A DNA stretch of 64,000 nt from Amoebidium appalachense (Eukaryota > Ichthyosporea): positions 7,936,001-8,000,000 of the forward strand of contig CAVNZM010000005.1 in NCBI GenBank assembly GCA_963693365.1. The letters are read 5' to 3'. The stretch's first letter is position 1; each line of letters begins with the position of its first letter. This document shows positions 50,034 to 60,408 of the stretch, piece by piece. Below the pieces are notes generated by a model. That model was given only the letters and a program-made list of their open reading frames with translations. It had not been told where the DNA came from and made no database searches. A program made the translations under genes and the position numbers.

Positions 50034-53000
50034 GTCTGTGGGTATGTGTGTGTGGAAGGGGGAGAGAATGGGGAGGGCACATGCAGGGCCTGGCTGACGG
50101 GCCCGGCAGGCCTCAGCGGCTGCACTGCGGCACATGTGACGAGACATACAACCTTCCGGCAGGGGGGGCCATTAAGGTACAACTTGCAGCACTTTGGGGG
50201 AGGGGGGGCTGGGTGGCGGGTGCTGAGGGGGAGGGGCAGCTGTACAAGGAGCTGACATGCCCGCTGGATGGGTTTGAGCTGGCGCTGTACACCACGGGCA
50301 CACAGGGCCACTCGTATCCCCTGTGCCCGTGCTGCTACAACTTGCCGCCCTTTGACGTCCAGATAAAAGGTTCCTGCCACCCCCACCCCAACCATCTCCC
50401 TGCCTGCCCTGCCTCGTTTCAAATGGCAACATGCTGCCAGAAAGCATTATGGGTGCATCTGCTCTCTGCTGGACTGCCATATGGCTGTTCCCTGAACTCT
50501 TGTGTGCCTGTTATGGACACACAAGAGCCAACGTGATACCCTCATGGCATCGCAACATGGGTTGGAAGTTGGTTGCTGGAAACAAACAAACGCAGGTCTG
50601 AACAAGAGGTTTGCTCAAAGTTTAAAGCGTCTTAAAACCCAGTTTGTTGCGATACGATCGTTTTTTTAGTTTGAGCTTTTCTATCTTGTAGTGTCAAGCG
50701 TGGAATTTGATCGAATGTGATAGATAAAACAGAGCTGAGAGCCTGCACCCATTAGTGCTCCCGTGGTTTTCTTTCAACCGGTACATGTTATCACTGTTTA
50801 ATGCAAACCTCGGGCTGTGAACAGGCCAGCCATGTGTTACAAGGCTATTTAGCCACCAGTTGATGGCTGAAACTCTGGATTAGATGTCTGTACGGTCCAT
50901 CCAGTATTAATCTACAAGTCCCGGAAAGTCACCCAAAGCTTGAGGGTGATTAGGTCTTAGAAAGCATATCATGAGGTGCTGGTAAGACTGTTCATCAAGC
51001 CACTCGAAAGAATGTGGTATTTGCAACTGAGAAGTGATTGCTGAGACCTGAGATGACAGCTGCACACAAGCTCACACAACTACCAGCACTGAATAAGCAA
51101 ATGCCATGATTTGGTACGATCGTGCTCTTCGACAAACTGACATTGCCGTGTAGGACTCGGATTGTTTTATTAATCTGCGACTAGGACTGACAACGATCAG
51201 TAAGCAATCTTTTGCCGAGAGCAAGGTTCTTCCGGCTGCGCGCTACCCCTTCACCATTGCTGTAAGCGACGCAAAATATGATAATATCTTAAAAATATGT
51301 GAACACACCAAACATTGAATGACGCACTCCCGTTTCTGCCAGGAGCTTTCATACTAAACATGCTGGGCCAGCGCAGCAACACAATATACGCTACGCAAAA
51401 TATGGACTGAAACGTACCTCTGGCCAGGTTGAACCCAGGCTGAATTTGGCTTTCGCGTATGAATGATGTGGATATTGAAATGAACGGATATGGGAGTAAC
51501 TGAAACAGAGGTACTTAGGAGACTGATGTGACACCCCGTGAGGTGGCTCTGATCTGGGCTCTTCATGATTTGCTTGTGCTTAGCAAACATTGGGCACCTC
51601 GAGCTGCCGGTGCCAACAAATAGATTCATTCTGACATATAATTCCCCTCCCCCCATTATATTAGCAACTTGAATATTTAGTTCTTCCCCCTCCCCTCCCC
51701 CCTGTCTGCTTTATTTGCCAGCAATGTATGTGGGGTTTATGATGAGAGTTGACGGTTGAAATATCAAACCGCCCAGCCTTGATGATGGACTGGATCGATG
51801 ATGGGCATTTGGCCTACCTTGGTCTGAGGCGCACCCACAGTTGTTACCGAAAATCCATGCTGTGTGCCAGCGCTAGTACTGAGTAAGCCAGGACTAATCA
51901 TTTGAATACAATTATAAGCGGTTGGCGTGCCAGTCCCGTCTTGTTTTGAACAGCTACAAGATTGGCAAATATCCGCCTGGGACGTAGGCAGCATGTGCAT
52001 CAACGGCAGGGCATGGATTTTTTTCTTGCACATTGCCAAGGGGCCTCTTTGCCTTTACGCAAATCAGTGCTTGAAAAACAACTTGCTAAAGAAAGTACTT
52101 TCCTGCATTGTCATCACTGCTTAAAAGGAGAGTACTTCCGACATTGCTGGCATATATGCATAGTGACACTGAAAACCAGGTCTTTGAATGTGATGTAATC
52201 TGCGGCGCGGCGCTCTTGATGCTCGACATGGACTATAAGGGCTGCCATTCAGTAGGAGCAGTGTGATATCACCTATCTCAGGAATCTGGCATGCGGGCCT
52301 TGGTGTGAACACAGCACGACTCGTGTGTTCAACGCAAGGCTTGTGGCCCCCAACGTTCTTGGTTTTGTTTCTCTTATGCTCCTCACTGGCTACTGGAGTG
52401 GTGGGATGTGTGATATGCACCTAGGAGGACTGAGCATGCAATGTTTGGCACCCCACTGACTGGGCTGCAGCTATGGGCTGCAACCACTGCCAACACCCCA
52501 CGTGCCGGCACGGCCTTGCCCAGACGGGGGTATGCAGCTGCCCTGAGTGCCCGGGCACGCTGGTACTAGACCTGAGCAGCGGCCCCAAATGGAAGGTGAG
52601 GGTGCCCCCAGGCGCCTGGCTGGGCCATGGCAGAGGCTGACAGAGGGCTGCAGCTGGCCTGCAACACCTGCAACGTGGTGCTGCGCTGCTTCGACGGCGC
52701 CCACCGTAGGCAACCCCGTGGGGCTGGTGTGCTGGGCAGGGCTGACAGGGGGCAGGGGTTGGGCTTGGGGAGGGCATATGCGAGTGCGGGGCCATGCAGT
52801 TGCGGGTAGACTTCAACAAGGACAAGAGCCCCCTGGCCTCGGGCACCGTGCACGAGGTGTGTTGCGCGCCCTGCAAGCCCGTACAGCCATGCAGATGCTA
52901 TATTATTGGGACTATGTACTCCTTTGTCCATTAGAGGTCCGGTGGCTGTAAACAACTTGGCCCAGGCCTGTTCCATGCTTGCTGCTCGCAGATGGCTCCA

Positions 53001-53626
53001 TACTTGCTTGGCCCGCCACCTATACCGCCGCACTGCTAGAAAGGCACTTTAACAAATTATTTTTTGAGGCAAATTTACATTTACTAAGTAAAATTGTATA
53101 ACGTTATGCAGGAGCATAACATTATGCACGTTTCAAAAAATTAAAAATGTAATAACTTGGGGACCGTTCAACCAAAATGCACCAAGTTTTCACAGTTAGT
53201 GTGTTGTTATACCCCTGCACACGTACACTGAGATACCAGCAAAACAGTCTGATCTGCTCAAGCGATCACGAAAAAACATGAAAAAACTTTTAAAAAACTT
53301 TAGGTCAAAATTTTCGGTAAAATCCCTTTAGAGCGTACTTGTGTCACCAATGCAATGCGGGCACTGACTGGATGGGGTGCAGGGTTGCCCGTTCTGTGAC
53401 TCGGTGCTGAGCCCTCTGGTGGAGGTTGGGTAGGTGGCTGCCAGTGGGTGGGGGTGGAAAGATAGAGGGGTGTACTGATGCGGCTAGTTGTAGCCACGCA
53501 AAGAGGATGGCCATGGCAAGGCGCGGCCGTGGAAGGGGCCGGGGCCGGGGTCGCGGCAGAGGGCAGGGCATGCGCAGCAAAGATGGAAAGCCCACGGTGC
53601 AGACCCTACTGTCCCACACCGGATAG
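43186..53626 (+). CDS. TOP3B: DNA/RNA topoisomerase III-beta (27 exons), one internal indel
   Basis: Type IA topoisomerase; the animal enzyme acts on DNA and mRNA with TDRD3. Exons: 43186-43376, 43462-43555, 43624-43705, 43759-43848, 45578-45678, 45729-45829, 45918-46103, 46163-46274, 46316-46458, 46517-46597, 46648-46753, 48198-48252, 48319-48410, 48516-48599, 48674-48751, 48814-48877, 49039-49069, 49120-49238, 49756-49823, 49883-49927, 50110-50176, 50240-50369, 52471-52595, 52654-52705, 52756-52856, 53383-53424, 53504-53626; about 854 residues (human 862). TOPRIM: VAEKPS and DCDREGE. Catalytic tyrosine: [11 protein letters not shown] (exon 9). Also [16 protein letters not shown] and [13 protein letters not shown]-terminal zinc-finger pairs (CGRC, CGTC, CPCC, CNHC, CPEC, CNTC, CECG, CPFC) and an RG-rich [10 protein letters not shown] tail. 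All phases agree except exon 18, where about 49157-49163 shifts the frame. Introns 4, 11 and 22 exceed 1.4 kb and are AT-rich in part. Confidence 0.95.
44161..44197. other. Stray copy of a TMEM184 exon 3/intron junction inside TOP3B intron 4
   Basis: 37 bp identical at 34 positions to 41572-41608, which spans the end of TMEM184 exon 3 and the first 7 bases of its following intron, in the same plus-strand orientation. Since it includes intron bases it is a DNA-level copy, not a retrocopy. Confidence 0.6.
46754..48197 (+). other. TOP3B intron 11, 1.44 kb, AT-rich insert
   Basis: 46840-47950 is AT-rich unlike the surrounding exons and short introns, which suggests an old transposon-derived insertion; no terminal repeats or transposase seen. 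Ends in CCACTGACAGGGGCCATGCAG, with the usual branch motif. Confidence 0.6.
48413..48500. repeat. (TGCC)n tetranucleotide repeat, TOP3B intron 13
   Basis: About 20 units of GCCT directly after the donor of exon 13. Confidence 0.95.
49239..49655. repeat. 34-bp minisatellite in TOP3B intron 18 carrying exon-end/5' splice-site copies
   Basis: About 12 units of AGTTCCTGTACTCCATAGTG plus GCAGGCCAGGCCCT. The exon 18/intron junction reads AAGTTCCTGTACTTCATGCG-CAAG|GTACGCCAGGCCCC. Several units still contain GGTACGCCAGG with the GT donor. Confidence 0.95.
50370..52470 (+). other. TOP3B intron 22, 2.1 kb, AT-rich
   Basis: Separates the exon ending PPFDVQIK from the exon beginning MGCNHC. The interior (50580-52400) is AT-rich with no recognised gene or element; it ends CCACTGACTGGGCTGCAG. 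Confidence 0.7.
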
Positions 53627-53696
53627 GGTGTGGCTTTGCACAAACTCCACCCATCCCACTGGCATGTGGGAGGTTGGCTGAGGCAACTTTGACCAG

Positions 53697-53702
53697 AATA
53701 AA
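53697..53702 (+). terminator. Poly(A) signal AATAAA of TOP3B
   Basis: AATAAA 71 bp after the TAG stop (53624-53626), in AGAATAAAGC context. Confidence 0.6.
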
Positions 53703-54942
53703 GCATGGTGTCTTCTTTCACTTGGCCATTTGGCGATGGCATGAGGTGCTAGCTCTGTCATTGTGGCCTGGTTGATGCTAATCAGAGATGGCACAGGTGC
53801 TGTGCCGAGCACATCTGAGTCTCATTCGGTCGCAACAGGAGCTGTTCAGCACAAATTGATTGCCATACAGCTACTGACTTAATCGGTCAATCCATGACTA
53901 ATGACACAGGAGTTCAGAGGTAAAGCCAATCGCAACATCTATGGTTCTTGGGCTGCATACCATAACACATCAGCAAAACTGCATATGTCCATGTCGAATC
54001 CCCCGTATCGATTGCTTCCAACTACATGGAAACCTGAAAACTCGGCCGGAAGTCAACTCTCGTGTATCACATTCAATATGATGAGACTTTTCATTCAGTA
54101 TGGTTGGGTCAACTTGAACCTTTCAGATCAATTTTTTAAAGTGCAGTGCCTGTATGAACTAGTTAGTCCATTAACCCCACGAAGTTCAGGTTGCATTGAT
54201 CTATCATTTTTTTGTTTTGTTTTGAACATTATATAAGGTCTTAATCAGCACTGCTGCCTTTAGGTGGATAGAATGTAGTGCCGGTAATATGTTTGGCTAA
54301 AAATAGAATACCGGGGAAAAAACACTTCTTGTCGGCCGATTTCCATTTTTTGGGTGGCTCGAAAGAGCTTGTCGAGGTCTGTCAAACGTCGCACAAACCC
54401 CAAAAGTGCCAATTTGACTTGACCCTCATTCAGCCCAACCTCTGGATTGTGTCACCAGACCAAACCCAACCCAAACGGAAATGGGTCTCTTGGGGTCCAG
54501 GGCCTCTGTGACCCTGCAGCCACCATTCATATCCGGGCAGGAGTAGTCCAACCCAACATGCCCCCCCCCCCCCCCCCCCCAACCCCCCCCCCCCAACCCC
54601 CCCGCGTCTAGGAGTCCCCCTTCCCCCCCCCCCCCCCCCCCCCCCCCACACACACACACAGGCGTGCACTCCGCACACATGCACATATATGGCTGCCTTA
54701 ACCCCCTGTTGTTCCTTCGAAGCCTAAAATCGACCAGATTTAAGGCCATGAAACACAATCAATATAACCGGCTAAAGTGAACAAACAATGGAACTTGCAG
54801 CCACATTTAAGTATGTCCATATTTGTGTGCCGTACAAAAAAAAACACATGTTTATAAGCATTCGCACGCGTTTTGAGCACGTGATTTGTGCTGGTTTTGG
54901 AAACTGCGGCCGGGCTCCTTTCAAAAATGTTACGCAATATGA
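53703..54942. other. Spacer between TOP3B and the retrotransposon
   Basis: AT-rich 53830-54500, then poly-C blocks at about 54561-54600 and 54626-54646. No gene recognised. Confidence 0.5.
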
Positions 54943-55289
54943 ATTTTTATTTAGGGAGCTGTAGCTGTTTTTATGTTCTGTGGGATATGCCATATGGATA
55001 TATTGATGAGTTTGAGTTATATCTAGTCCGAATGGGCGGCAGATTTGGTCTTTGTGATCTAGGGGTTTTAGCCACTTGTGAAAAATGTTCATTGGTTGAT
55101 GTGCAGCAAAAATTCCATTTTGATAGATTTCATGGATTTGATAGGTTTTAAGTCATTTCTTCATATTTCCATAGGCAAAAATGTGGGCCGCGCTATATAA
55201 TGAGCTTGCGCGACCCCAGGGAGGTCAGTTGCGGCGCTACTGAGCGCGTTTAGGTCTCTTTAGGCCCAATTTTTTAGCTAAGTTTTTGC
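54943..55289 (+). repeat. Retrotransposon repeat A1
   Basis: Matches A2 at 346 of 347 positions by eye. Contains GCTATATAATGAGC (55191-55204), a TATA-like element likely to start element transcription. Confidence 0.9.
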
Positions 55290-55388
55290 AACTCTAGTCC
55301 CCGTTTTTCGCGCTGTTGTTAGTTTTTTCTCTGAACTTTTTTTGGCCCAGGAGCGCGCGCTTAGCTTCGGCAGCATCTGGTAAGAGTT

Positions 55389-56669
55389 TTGCGTGCGCGC
55401 CGTTGCGTTTTAGCTGGTTTTCGGACGCTTTTTGCGGTGTCGTTTTTCCCGCGTTTTTGCATTTTCCAGTCTTCGTTTTCAAGTTTTCATGCTCTAGTCT
55501 GGTTTGTGAGCATTGCAAAGGCCCCTCCTCCTGCTCTGGTCGCCAAGGGGGCCGCTCTCCTCGAAAAGCTTTTGGAGATCTCAACCGATGCGGACGACGC
55601 AAGTCTCAAAAGTCTGGCCGTTTTGCAGTCCAACGCCCTCCCCTGGAACAGCCTGCCAGCAGAAACCGTCAACAGTGTGGTTTCAGCCCTCAAGGCGCGC
55701 TCGGTGGCTTTTGATGACCCTGAGATGGTCGGTTGGAAAGCCACGGACCAGCTGCACTTGCTCTGTCGCACTCCTCGTAGCGGCCGTGCCTCCCCCCCAC
55801 CTAAGTCGCCCTCTCCCCAGCGGCGTTCTGACGGTGTAGACGTCCAAGAGCAGCTGCAGGCGCTTTCTGCCCAAGTGCAAGCCCTCTCTGTTGCCCAGTC
55901 TGGTCGCCCCAAGAAGCCCTCTGCCGGCGGCGGCCTGCTGAGCACGCTGTCTGCGCGGGCAAAGGGCAAGGAGCCTGTCTATGCGTACGACACCGGCAGT
56001 GAAGACACCCCATCGTCGAGTGAGGATTCTGATTCCAGCAGCAGTGGCTACGGTCGTTCCTCTCGCAGCCGTCGTTCCTCTGGCCGTTCCAAACCCAACC
56101 CCAGCCGTTATCTGCTCTCCAGCGGCGCCAAAGTCAACCTGCGCGTCAAAGAACGTCTGGCCCCTTCCTACCTCAAGAGCGCCTTGGCTGACCAGGCCTC
56201 GGTCACTGCGGCTGTCCACGCGGCGGATTGGGTCAGCTACCGCAACAAACCGGAGGCTCTGACGCTTGCCCGTATGCTGGATCTGCTGCTGGCCGCCGAC
56301 CCTAAGGCCCGCAAGGAGTCACCTGCTGTGGAAGTTGGTGTGCGCCGTCTGCTGGCTGTGCAGACTGCTGATCAGTCCAACGGGGACTGGGCTGTTGCAG
56401 AGCAGTTTGAGGAGCTCCCTGCGCGCAGCCTGCCCCTGCCCCCTCCCCTGCCTTGGCCACCCGGGCTGTTCGTCAAGCCAAGACCCTCGCCGAAGTCACC
56501 CGGGCTCGGCGCGGTCCCGGCAGTGGCCCATCCGGCGCCGGTCCATCGACCCCTCCGGGGACCGGTGGGCACAGGGCCTAAACGGCCCTTTGGGGGTTCT
56601 GCACGCGGTTCTGTATATTATTTTCTTGTGGTTTCCTGCCACGTGCCCTTGATTAAATATGCCCCCTAA
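55389..56669 (+). CDS. Gag-like ORF of the retrotransposon
   Basis: 427-codon open frame with no in-frame ATG near its 5' end (opens at TTG); coding similarity to the second copy covers its C-terminal part. Features: an alpha-helical N half (VAKGAALLEKLLEI), a Ser/Arg/Asp-rich central linker (EDSDSSSSGYGRSSRSRRSS) and a conserved C half (SYLKSALADQASV, DWVSYRNKPEALTLARMLDLLL). No CCHC knuckle seen. A donor-like CTG|GTAAGAG at 55380 raises the possibility of a spliced 5' leader supplying the start codon. Confidence 0.6.
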   Translation: MRARRCVLAGFRTLFAVSFFPRFCIFQSSFSSFHALVWFVSIAKAPPPALVAKGAALLEKLLEISTDADDASLKSLAVLQSNALPWNSLPAETVNSVVSALKARSVAFDDPEMVGWKATDQLHLLCRTPRSGRASPPPKSPSPQRRSDGVDVQEQLQALSAQVQALSVAQSGRPKKPSAGGGLLSTLSARAKGKEPVYAYDTGSEDTPSSSEDSDSSSSGYGRSSRSRRSSGRSKPNPSRYLLSSGAKVNLRVKERLAPSYLKSALADQASVTAAVHAADWVSYRNKPEALTLARMLDLLLAADPKARKESPAVEVGVRRLLAVQTADQSNGDWAVAEQFEELPARSLPLPPPLPWPPGLFVKPRPSPKSPGLGAVPAVAHPAPVHRPLRGPVGTGPKRPFGGSARGSVYYFLVVSCHVPLIKYAP

Positions 56670-56691
56670 TTTTTCTAAGGATTCCACAGCT

Positions 56692-58715
56692 ATGCCACGT
56701 CATGTCTTTGCCGCCTCTGATTTGTTTCCTGTTCCGGCCATTCCTGTGCCGGACCGTGCTGTGCTGGACAAGCCCGTCTACGGAGTCAACGCCGTCGGCA
56801 ACGTCTGTCTCACCGCCTGAAGGGGGTTACCTTGGCTAACCGTTGTCTTGGTGCCCTCAACGAGCTGTGGGCAGGCGGCCCTTGCCCATTCCCGACCCGG
56901 TTGGTGAACAGTCACCACCCTGCCTTTGGACCTTTGTCCTTAGGGCCAGCTACGATGCTCAACGCGCGGATGTCTACGACGCTCAGCCTGCGAGTAGTGT
57001 CTTGGCTGCGTTCCCCGCGGCCTACCCTGTATTGACAGGATGGCTACCTCTCACGGCGGCAAATGCCGCTTTGCCACCCCCTGGGGTTGGAGCCACAGTG
57101 GACGTGTTGCAGTTTTTGTCTCCTACACTGCAGCCGTTTTTGGCCAACTGCGACGGCGGCCTTCTCAAGCCTGTTCCGCCGACGCCTGCAGAGCTGCGCC
57201 GCATCCGACCGGCGCATCTCGTTCCCAGTGGGGAATCGGTCCCCTGCTTCTTCGGCTTCAAGACTGCGGCATGGTGCACTATTTCGAGGCAAAGGAAAAA
57301 CCACTGGCCATCAATGGGCTGTTTGGGGTACCCAAAGACACCAGAGCCCGCGTCATTTTTGACGGCCAAGCCGTGGCAACCTGTTCTTTGCCCGTGATCA
57401 TCCTGCCCTCAAGGTGCACCTGCTCAACCCTGCCGATTTTGCCGATCTGTTGCTGGGGCCTGAGGATTGCCTCTATTTTGGCAAGTCGGACATGGACAAC
57501 CAGTTCCATCGTCTTCTTGCCCCCGAGTGGCTGTGGCGGTACTTCGGATTGCCACCTGTGTCTTCGGAGGCTGTTGGCATTTCTGGGCCCGACCGGCTTG
57601 TGTACCCGGCCCTCAAGACCGTGCCCATGGGCTGGGTGCATTCTGTGCTTGTGGCTCAAGACGTCCATGGGAGGTTGGCTGACCGAGCCGGCATGCCCCG
57701 CATTGAGCGCCCCTGTGCGATAGTGCCGCGGCCTGTGGAGGCCACGCAGCATGCCCTGTATGTAGACGACTGTGGCTGGGTCGGCACAGATGCCACCGCC
57801 ATCAATCGTCAGCGTGAATCGTATCAAGGCGTCACCGGCCCGGCTGGTCTTCCCTCCAATGTCAAGAAGGATGTGGCTGCTGGTTTGTCGTCCTCTATGG
57901 TGCTGCTAGGCCTGGAAATGCATCGCTCTGGGATATTGCGCCCGTCTGGCGCTTCCTTGTGCCGTCTGGTGGCGGAAACCCAAGCCGTGTTGCGTCGTGG
58001 TGTCACGCAGCTCCGTTTGCAGCAGTTGCTTGGTGGTTGGGTGTGGGCGGCACTGCTGCAACGGCCGCTTTTGTCGGTTCTGAGTGCCGTCTACAGTTTT
58101 GTGAAGCAGCTGGGGGGTCGGGAACATCCCCTTCCCCCGCCCGTGGTGTGGGACCTTCAGGCGATGTGTGCTTTGGCCCCTTTGATGCGTTGTGATTTGC
58201 GTTCTGGGTTTGCTAGCACCATGTTCTGCACTGATGCTTCCTTGTTGGGTGGTGCAGTGGTGTCCCGGGTGCTTCCAGCAACGCTTCTCCGCCAAGTGCT
58301 GCCTCACTGCAACAGGCGTGGCCACTACAGCCAGCTGTCTGGTCCTGTGCACGAGCCAAGCCCGTCCGCCCCCCCGGCACCTATCCTGGCAGCTGTTGGT
58401 GGCCGGTGGACCACCAACATCAGTCATCGTTGGCGCCACTCCGACCACATCAACATTCTGGAGGGAGAAGCCTTGCTCCTGGGGCTTCGTCTATTAGGTC
58501 GGTCTACGGCTGCCCGGGGCTCCCGCTACCTTTGGGGCCTTGATTCAACGGCGCTGCTTGGGGCTGTTGCTAAGGGTCGTTCAGCATCCCGACGCCTTAA
58601 CCGTGTATGCCGCCAATGGGCTGCCTACACGCTTGCCCTCGACATTCGTTTGTATTGTGTGTGGCTGCCATCAGCCCACAATCCTGCAGATGGTCCCTCG
58701 CGGTTTTCTGGCTGA
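56692..58715 (+). pseudogene. Reverse transcriptase-RNase H region with frame disruptions
   Basis: The RT begins in one frame (MANRCLGALNELW, 56832), changes near 56925 (the inverted copy is continuous across this point), again near 57230-57400, and is then open 57414-58715. That part shows the palm motifs KSDMDNQFHRLL and ALYVDDCGWVG (catalytic YVDD) followed by an RNase H domain (FCTDASLLGG, WGLDSTALLGAV, LPSAHNPADGPSR). Two or more indels mean this copy probably cannot make full-length polymerase unless they are assembly errors. Confidence 0.75.
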
Positions 58716-59622
58716 CCAGGCCATAAAGGCCCCAACCCTCAAGGCCTACCGGGATGCTGTTGTTGAGTTGCTGGATTGGTTGCCCCCTGGCACCGACACC
58801 AAGTCCCCCGCCGAACTGGACGACCTCCTGGTGGAGTATTTTGAGGAGTGTTATGCCATTTTTGATCCATCGCGTGGCCAGCGTCAGCGCTGTGTCAACA
58901 CAGCTGCCGGCATCAAGCATTTCATGCCACGCCTGGGTCCACACCTGCAGGCTGTCCAACGGAGCCTGCAGGGCTGGAACCGGCTTGTTCCAGCAAAGAC
59001 CACGCCCCCGCTTCCGTTTTCATTGGTCCTCGTCATTGGCCATCATTTGTATTCCAAAATTGACCCCTTGTTTGGTATTGCTGTTTTGCTCGGATTTGAG
59101 TGTTATTTTCGTGTCAGTGAGCTGCTTATGCTCACCCGTGCGGATCTTGTTTTGCCCGACGACCCCGTTCCCCACGACATGCCAGCCGGTACAGGCGGCA
59201 TCCGCCTGGCCGACACCAAGACCGGTCCAAATCAGTTTGTCCCCATCACCGATCCGTCCCTGTTGGCCATCCTGTCTTTCTGGTTCCGTGGTGCCCCCTC
59301 TTCTGCGCGACTGTTTCCTTTCTCGTATGATGTTCTGCGTGCCAAGTTCCAAGCGGCATGTGACTCCCTCGCCCTCAACAAGTATGGGTTCCATCTTCAC
59401 AGTCTTCGCCATGGTGGTGCCTCGAGAGACTACGTCAGGGGTGTTTCAGTAGAGACGATTGCTCTGCGTGGTCGATGGAGATCGCATGCCTCCCTCCGCC
59501 GGTATGTACAGGCCGGCCAGTCTCTTGTTCTTTCTATTCGCGTGCCTGTGTCGCTCCTTGCCCGGGCTGCAGCGCTGCGTCAGTCACCCACGGCATGGTT
59601 CGTTCCTTCCCATGCCAGGTAG
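58690..59622 (+). CDS. Tyrosine recombinase of the retrotransposon
   Basis: ATG 58690 opens a 310-residue intact frame overlapping the end of the RNase H frame by 26 bp, as usual in DIRS-type elements. SAM-like N-terminal domain (LKAYRDAVVELLDWL) then the catalytic domain: CYFRVSELLMLTRADL (first Arg), HSLRHGGASRDY (His-x-x-Arg), LRGRWRS and LRRYVQAGQ (Tyr nucleophile). It performs integration of the circular cDNA. All catalytic residues are present. Confidence 0.85.
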   Translation: MVPRGFLADQAIKAPTLKAYRDAVVELLDWLPPGTDTKSPAELDDLLVEYFEECYAIFDPSRGQRQRCVNTAAGIKHFMPRLGPHLQAVQRSLQGWNRLVPAKTTPPLPFSLVLVIGHHLYSKIDPLFGIAVLLGFECYFRVSELLMLTRADLVLPDDPVPHDMPAGTGGIRLADTKTGPNQFVPITDPSLLAILSFWFRGAPSSARLFPFSYDVLRAKFQAACDSLALNKYGFHLHSLRHGGASRDYVRGVSVETIALRGRWRSHASLRRYVQAGQSLVLSIRVPVSLLARAAALRQSPTAWFVPSHAR

Positions 59623-59628
59623 GGAGTG

Positions 59629-59721
59629 GTGGAGCACACCTGTGCCTGCTTGTGAGATTGATCCACAGGCACCGGCTCATGTATCCCCTTGCTGGGGCTG
59701 GTAAAGACGACGTTGGTATAA
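59629..59721 (+). repeat. Retrotransposon repeat B1
   Basis: 93 bp starting GTGGAGCACACCTGTGCCTG; two differences from B2 (60316-60408). Confidence 0.9.
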
Positions 59722-59877
59722 CAATATTTAGTCTGTAAACGTGTTTTCTTTGCAGGAGAATTAGATAACCCCGTTGGAGTGAAATTGTGTGTTGTGAGTG
59801 TGCTGTAAAATTCGTAGTAGTAGCATGTTGTAGGCCTTGGTGTGTTTGATGTGTGTGCAAAGTTTCAGGCTGCTAGC

Positions 59878-60224
59878 ATTTTTATTTAGGGAGCTGTAGC
59901 TGTTTTTATGTTCTGTGGGATATGCCATATGGATATATTGATGAGTTTGAGTTATATCTAGTCCGAATGGGCGGCAGATTTGGTCTTTGTGATCTAGGGG
60001 TTTTAGCCACTTGTGAAAAATGTTCATTGGTTGATGTGCAGCAAAAATTCCATTTTGGTAGATTTCATGGATTTGATAGGTTTTAAGTCATTTCTTCATA
60101 TTTCCATAGGCAAAAATGTGGGCCGCGCTATATAATGAGCTTGCGCGACCCCAGGGAGGTCAGTTGCGGCGCTACTGAGCGCGTTTAGGTCTCTTTAGGC
60201 CCAATTTTTTAGCTAAGTTTTTGC
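59878..60224 (+). repeat. Retrotransposon repeat A2
   Basis: Second copy of A, one base different (G for A at about 60058). Confidence 0.9.
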
Positions 60225-60315
60225 CCACCCACCACACCCTTTGCCTATTTAGGCACTAGGCTACGTTTTTTGAGCATGTTTCTGTATGACATTTGTCATT
60301 CTTTTCATTGCTCCT

Positions 60316-60408
60316 GTGGAGCACACCTGTGCCTGCTTGTGAGATTAATCCACAGGCACCGGCTCATGTATCCCCTTGCTGGGGCTGGTAAAGACGACGT
60401 TGGCATAA
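60316..60408 (+). repeat. Retrotransposon repeat B2, right end of element
   Basis: Second copy of B. Similarity to B1 stops after ATAA at 60408, taken as the element end. Confidence 0.85.

Larger units (their letters stand above)
54943..60408 (+). mobile_element. Tyrosine-recombinase retrotransposon with split direct repeats (PAT/Ngaro-like), 5.47 kb
   Basis: Order: A1 (54943-55289), gag-like ORF, reverse transcriptase/RNase H, tyrosine recombinase, B1 (59629-59721), A2 (59878-60224), B2 (60316-60408). The A repeats are 347 bp with one difference; the B repeats are 93 bp with two. A1-ORFs-B1-A2-B2 is the split-direct-repeat plan of PAT/Ngaro-type members of the DIRS order, which integrate with a tyrosine recombinase instead of an integrase and leave no target duplication. 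Near-identical A copies imply recent activity, yet the 5' part of the RT region has frame changes. 156- and 91-bp spacers between B1/A2/B2 differ from the compact textbook layout. Confidence 0.85.

Noticed and set aside
54943-60408. LTR retrotransposon
   Set aside because: No protease or DDE integrase; a tyrosine recombinase and split direct repeats are present instead, and repeat A is not at the right terminus.
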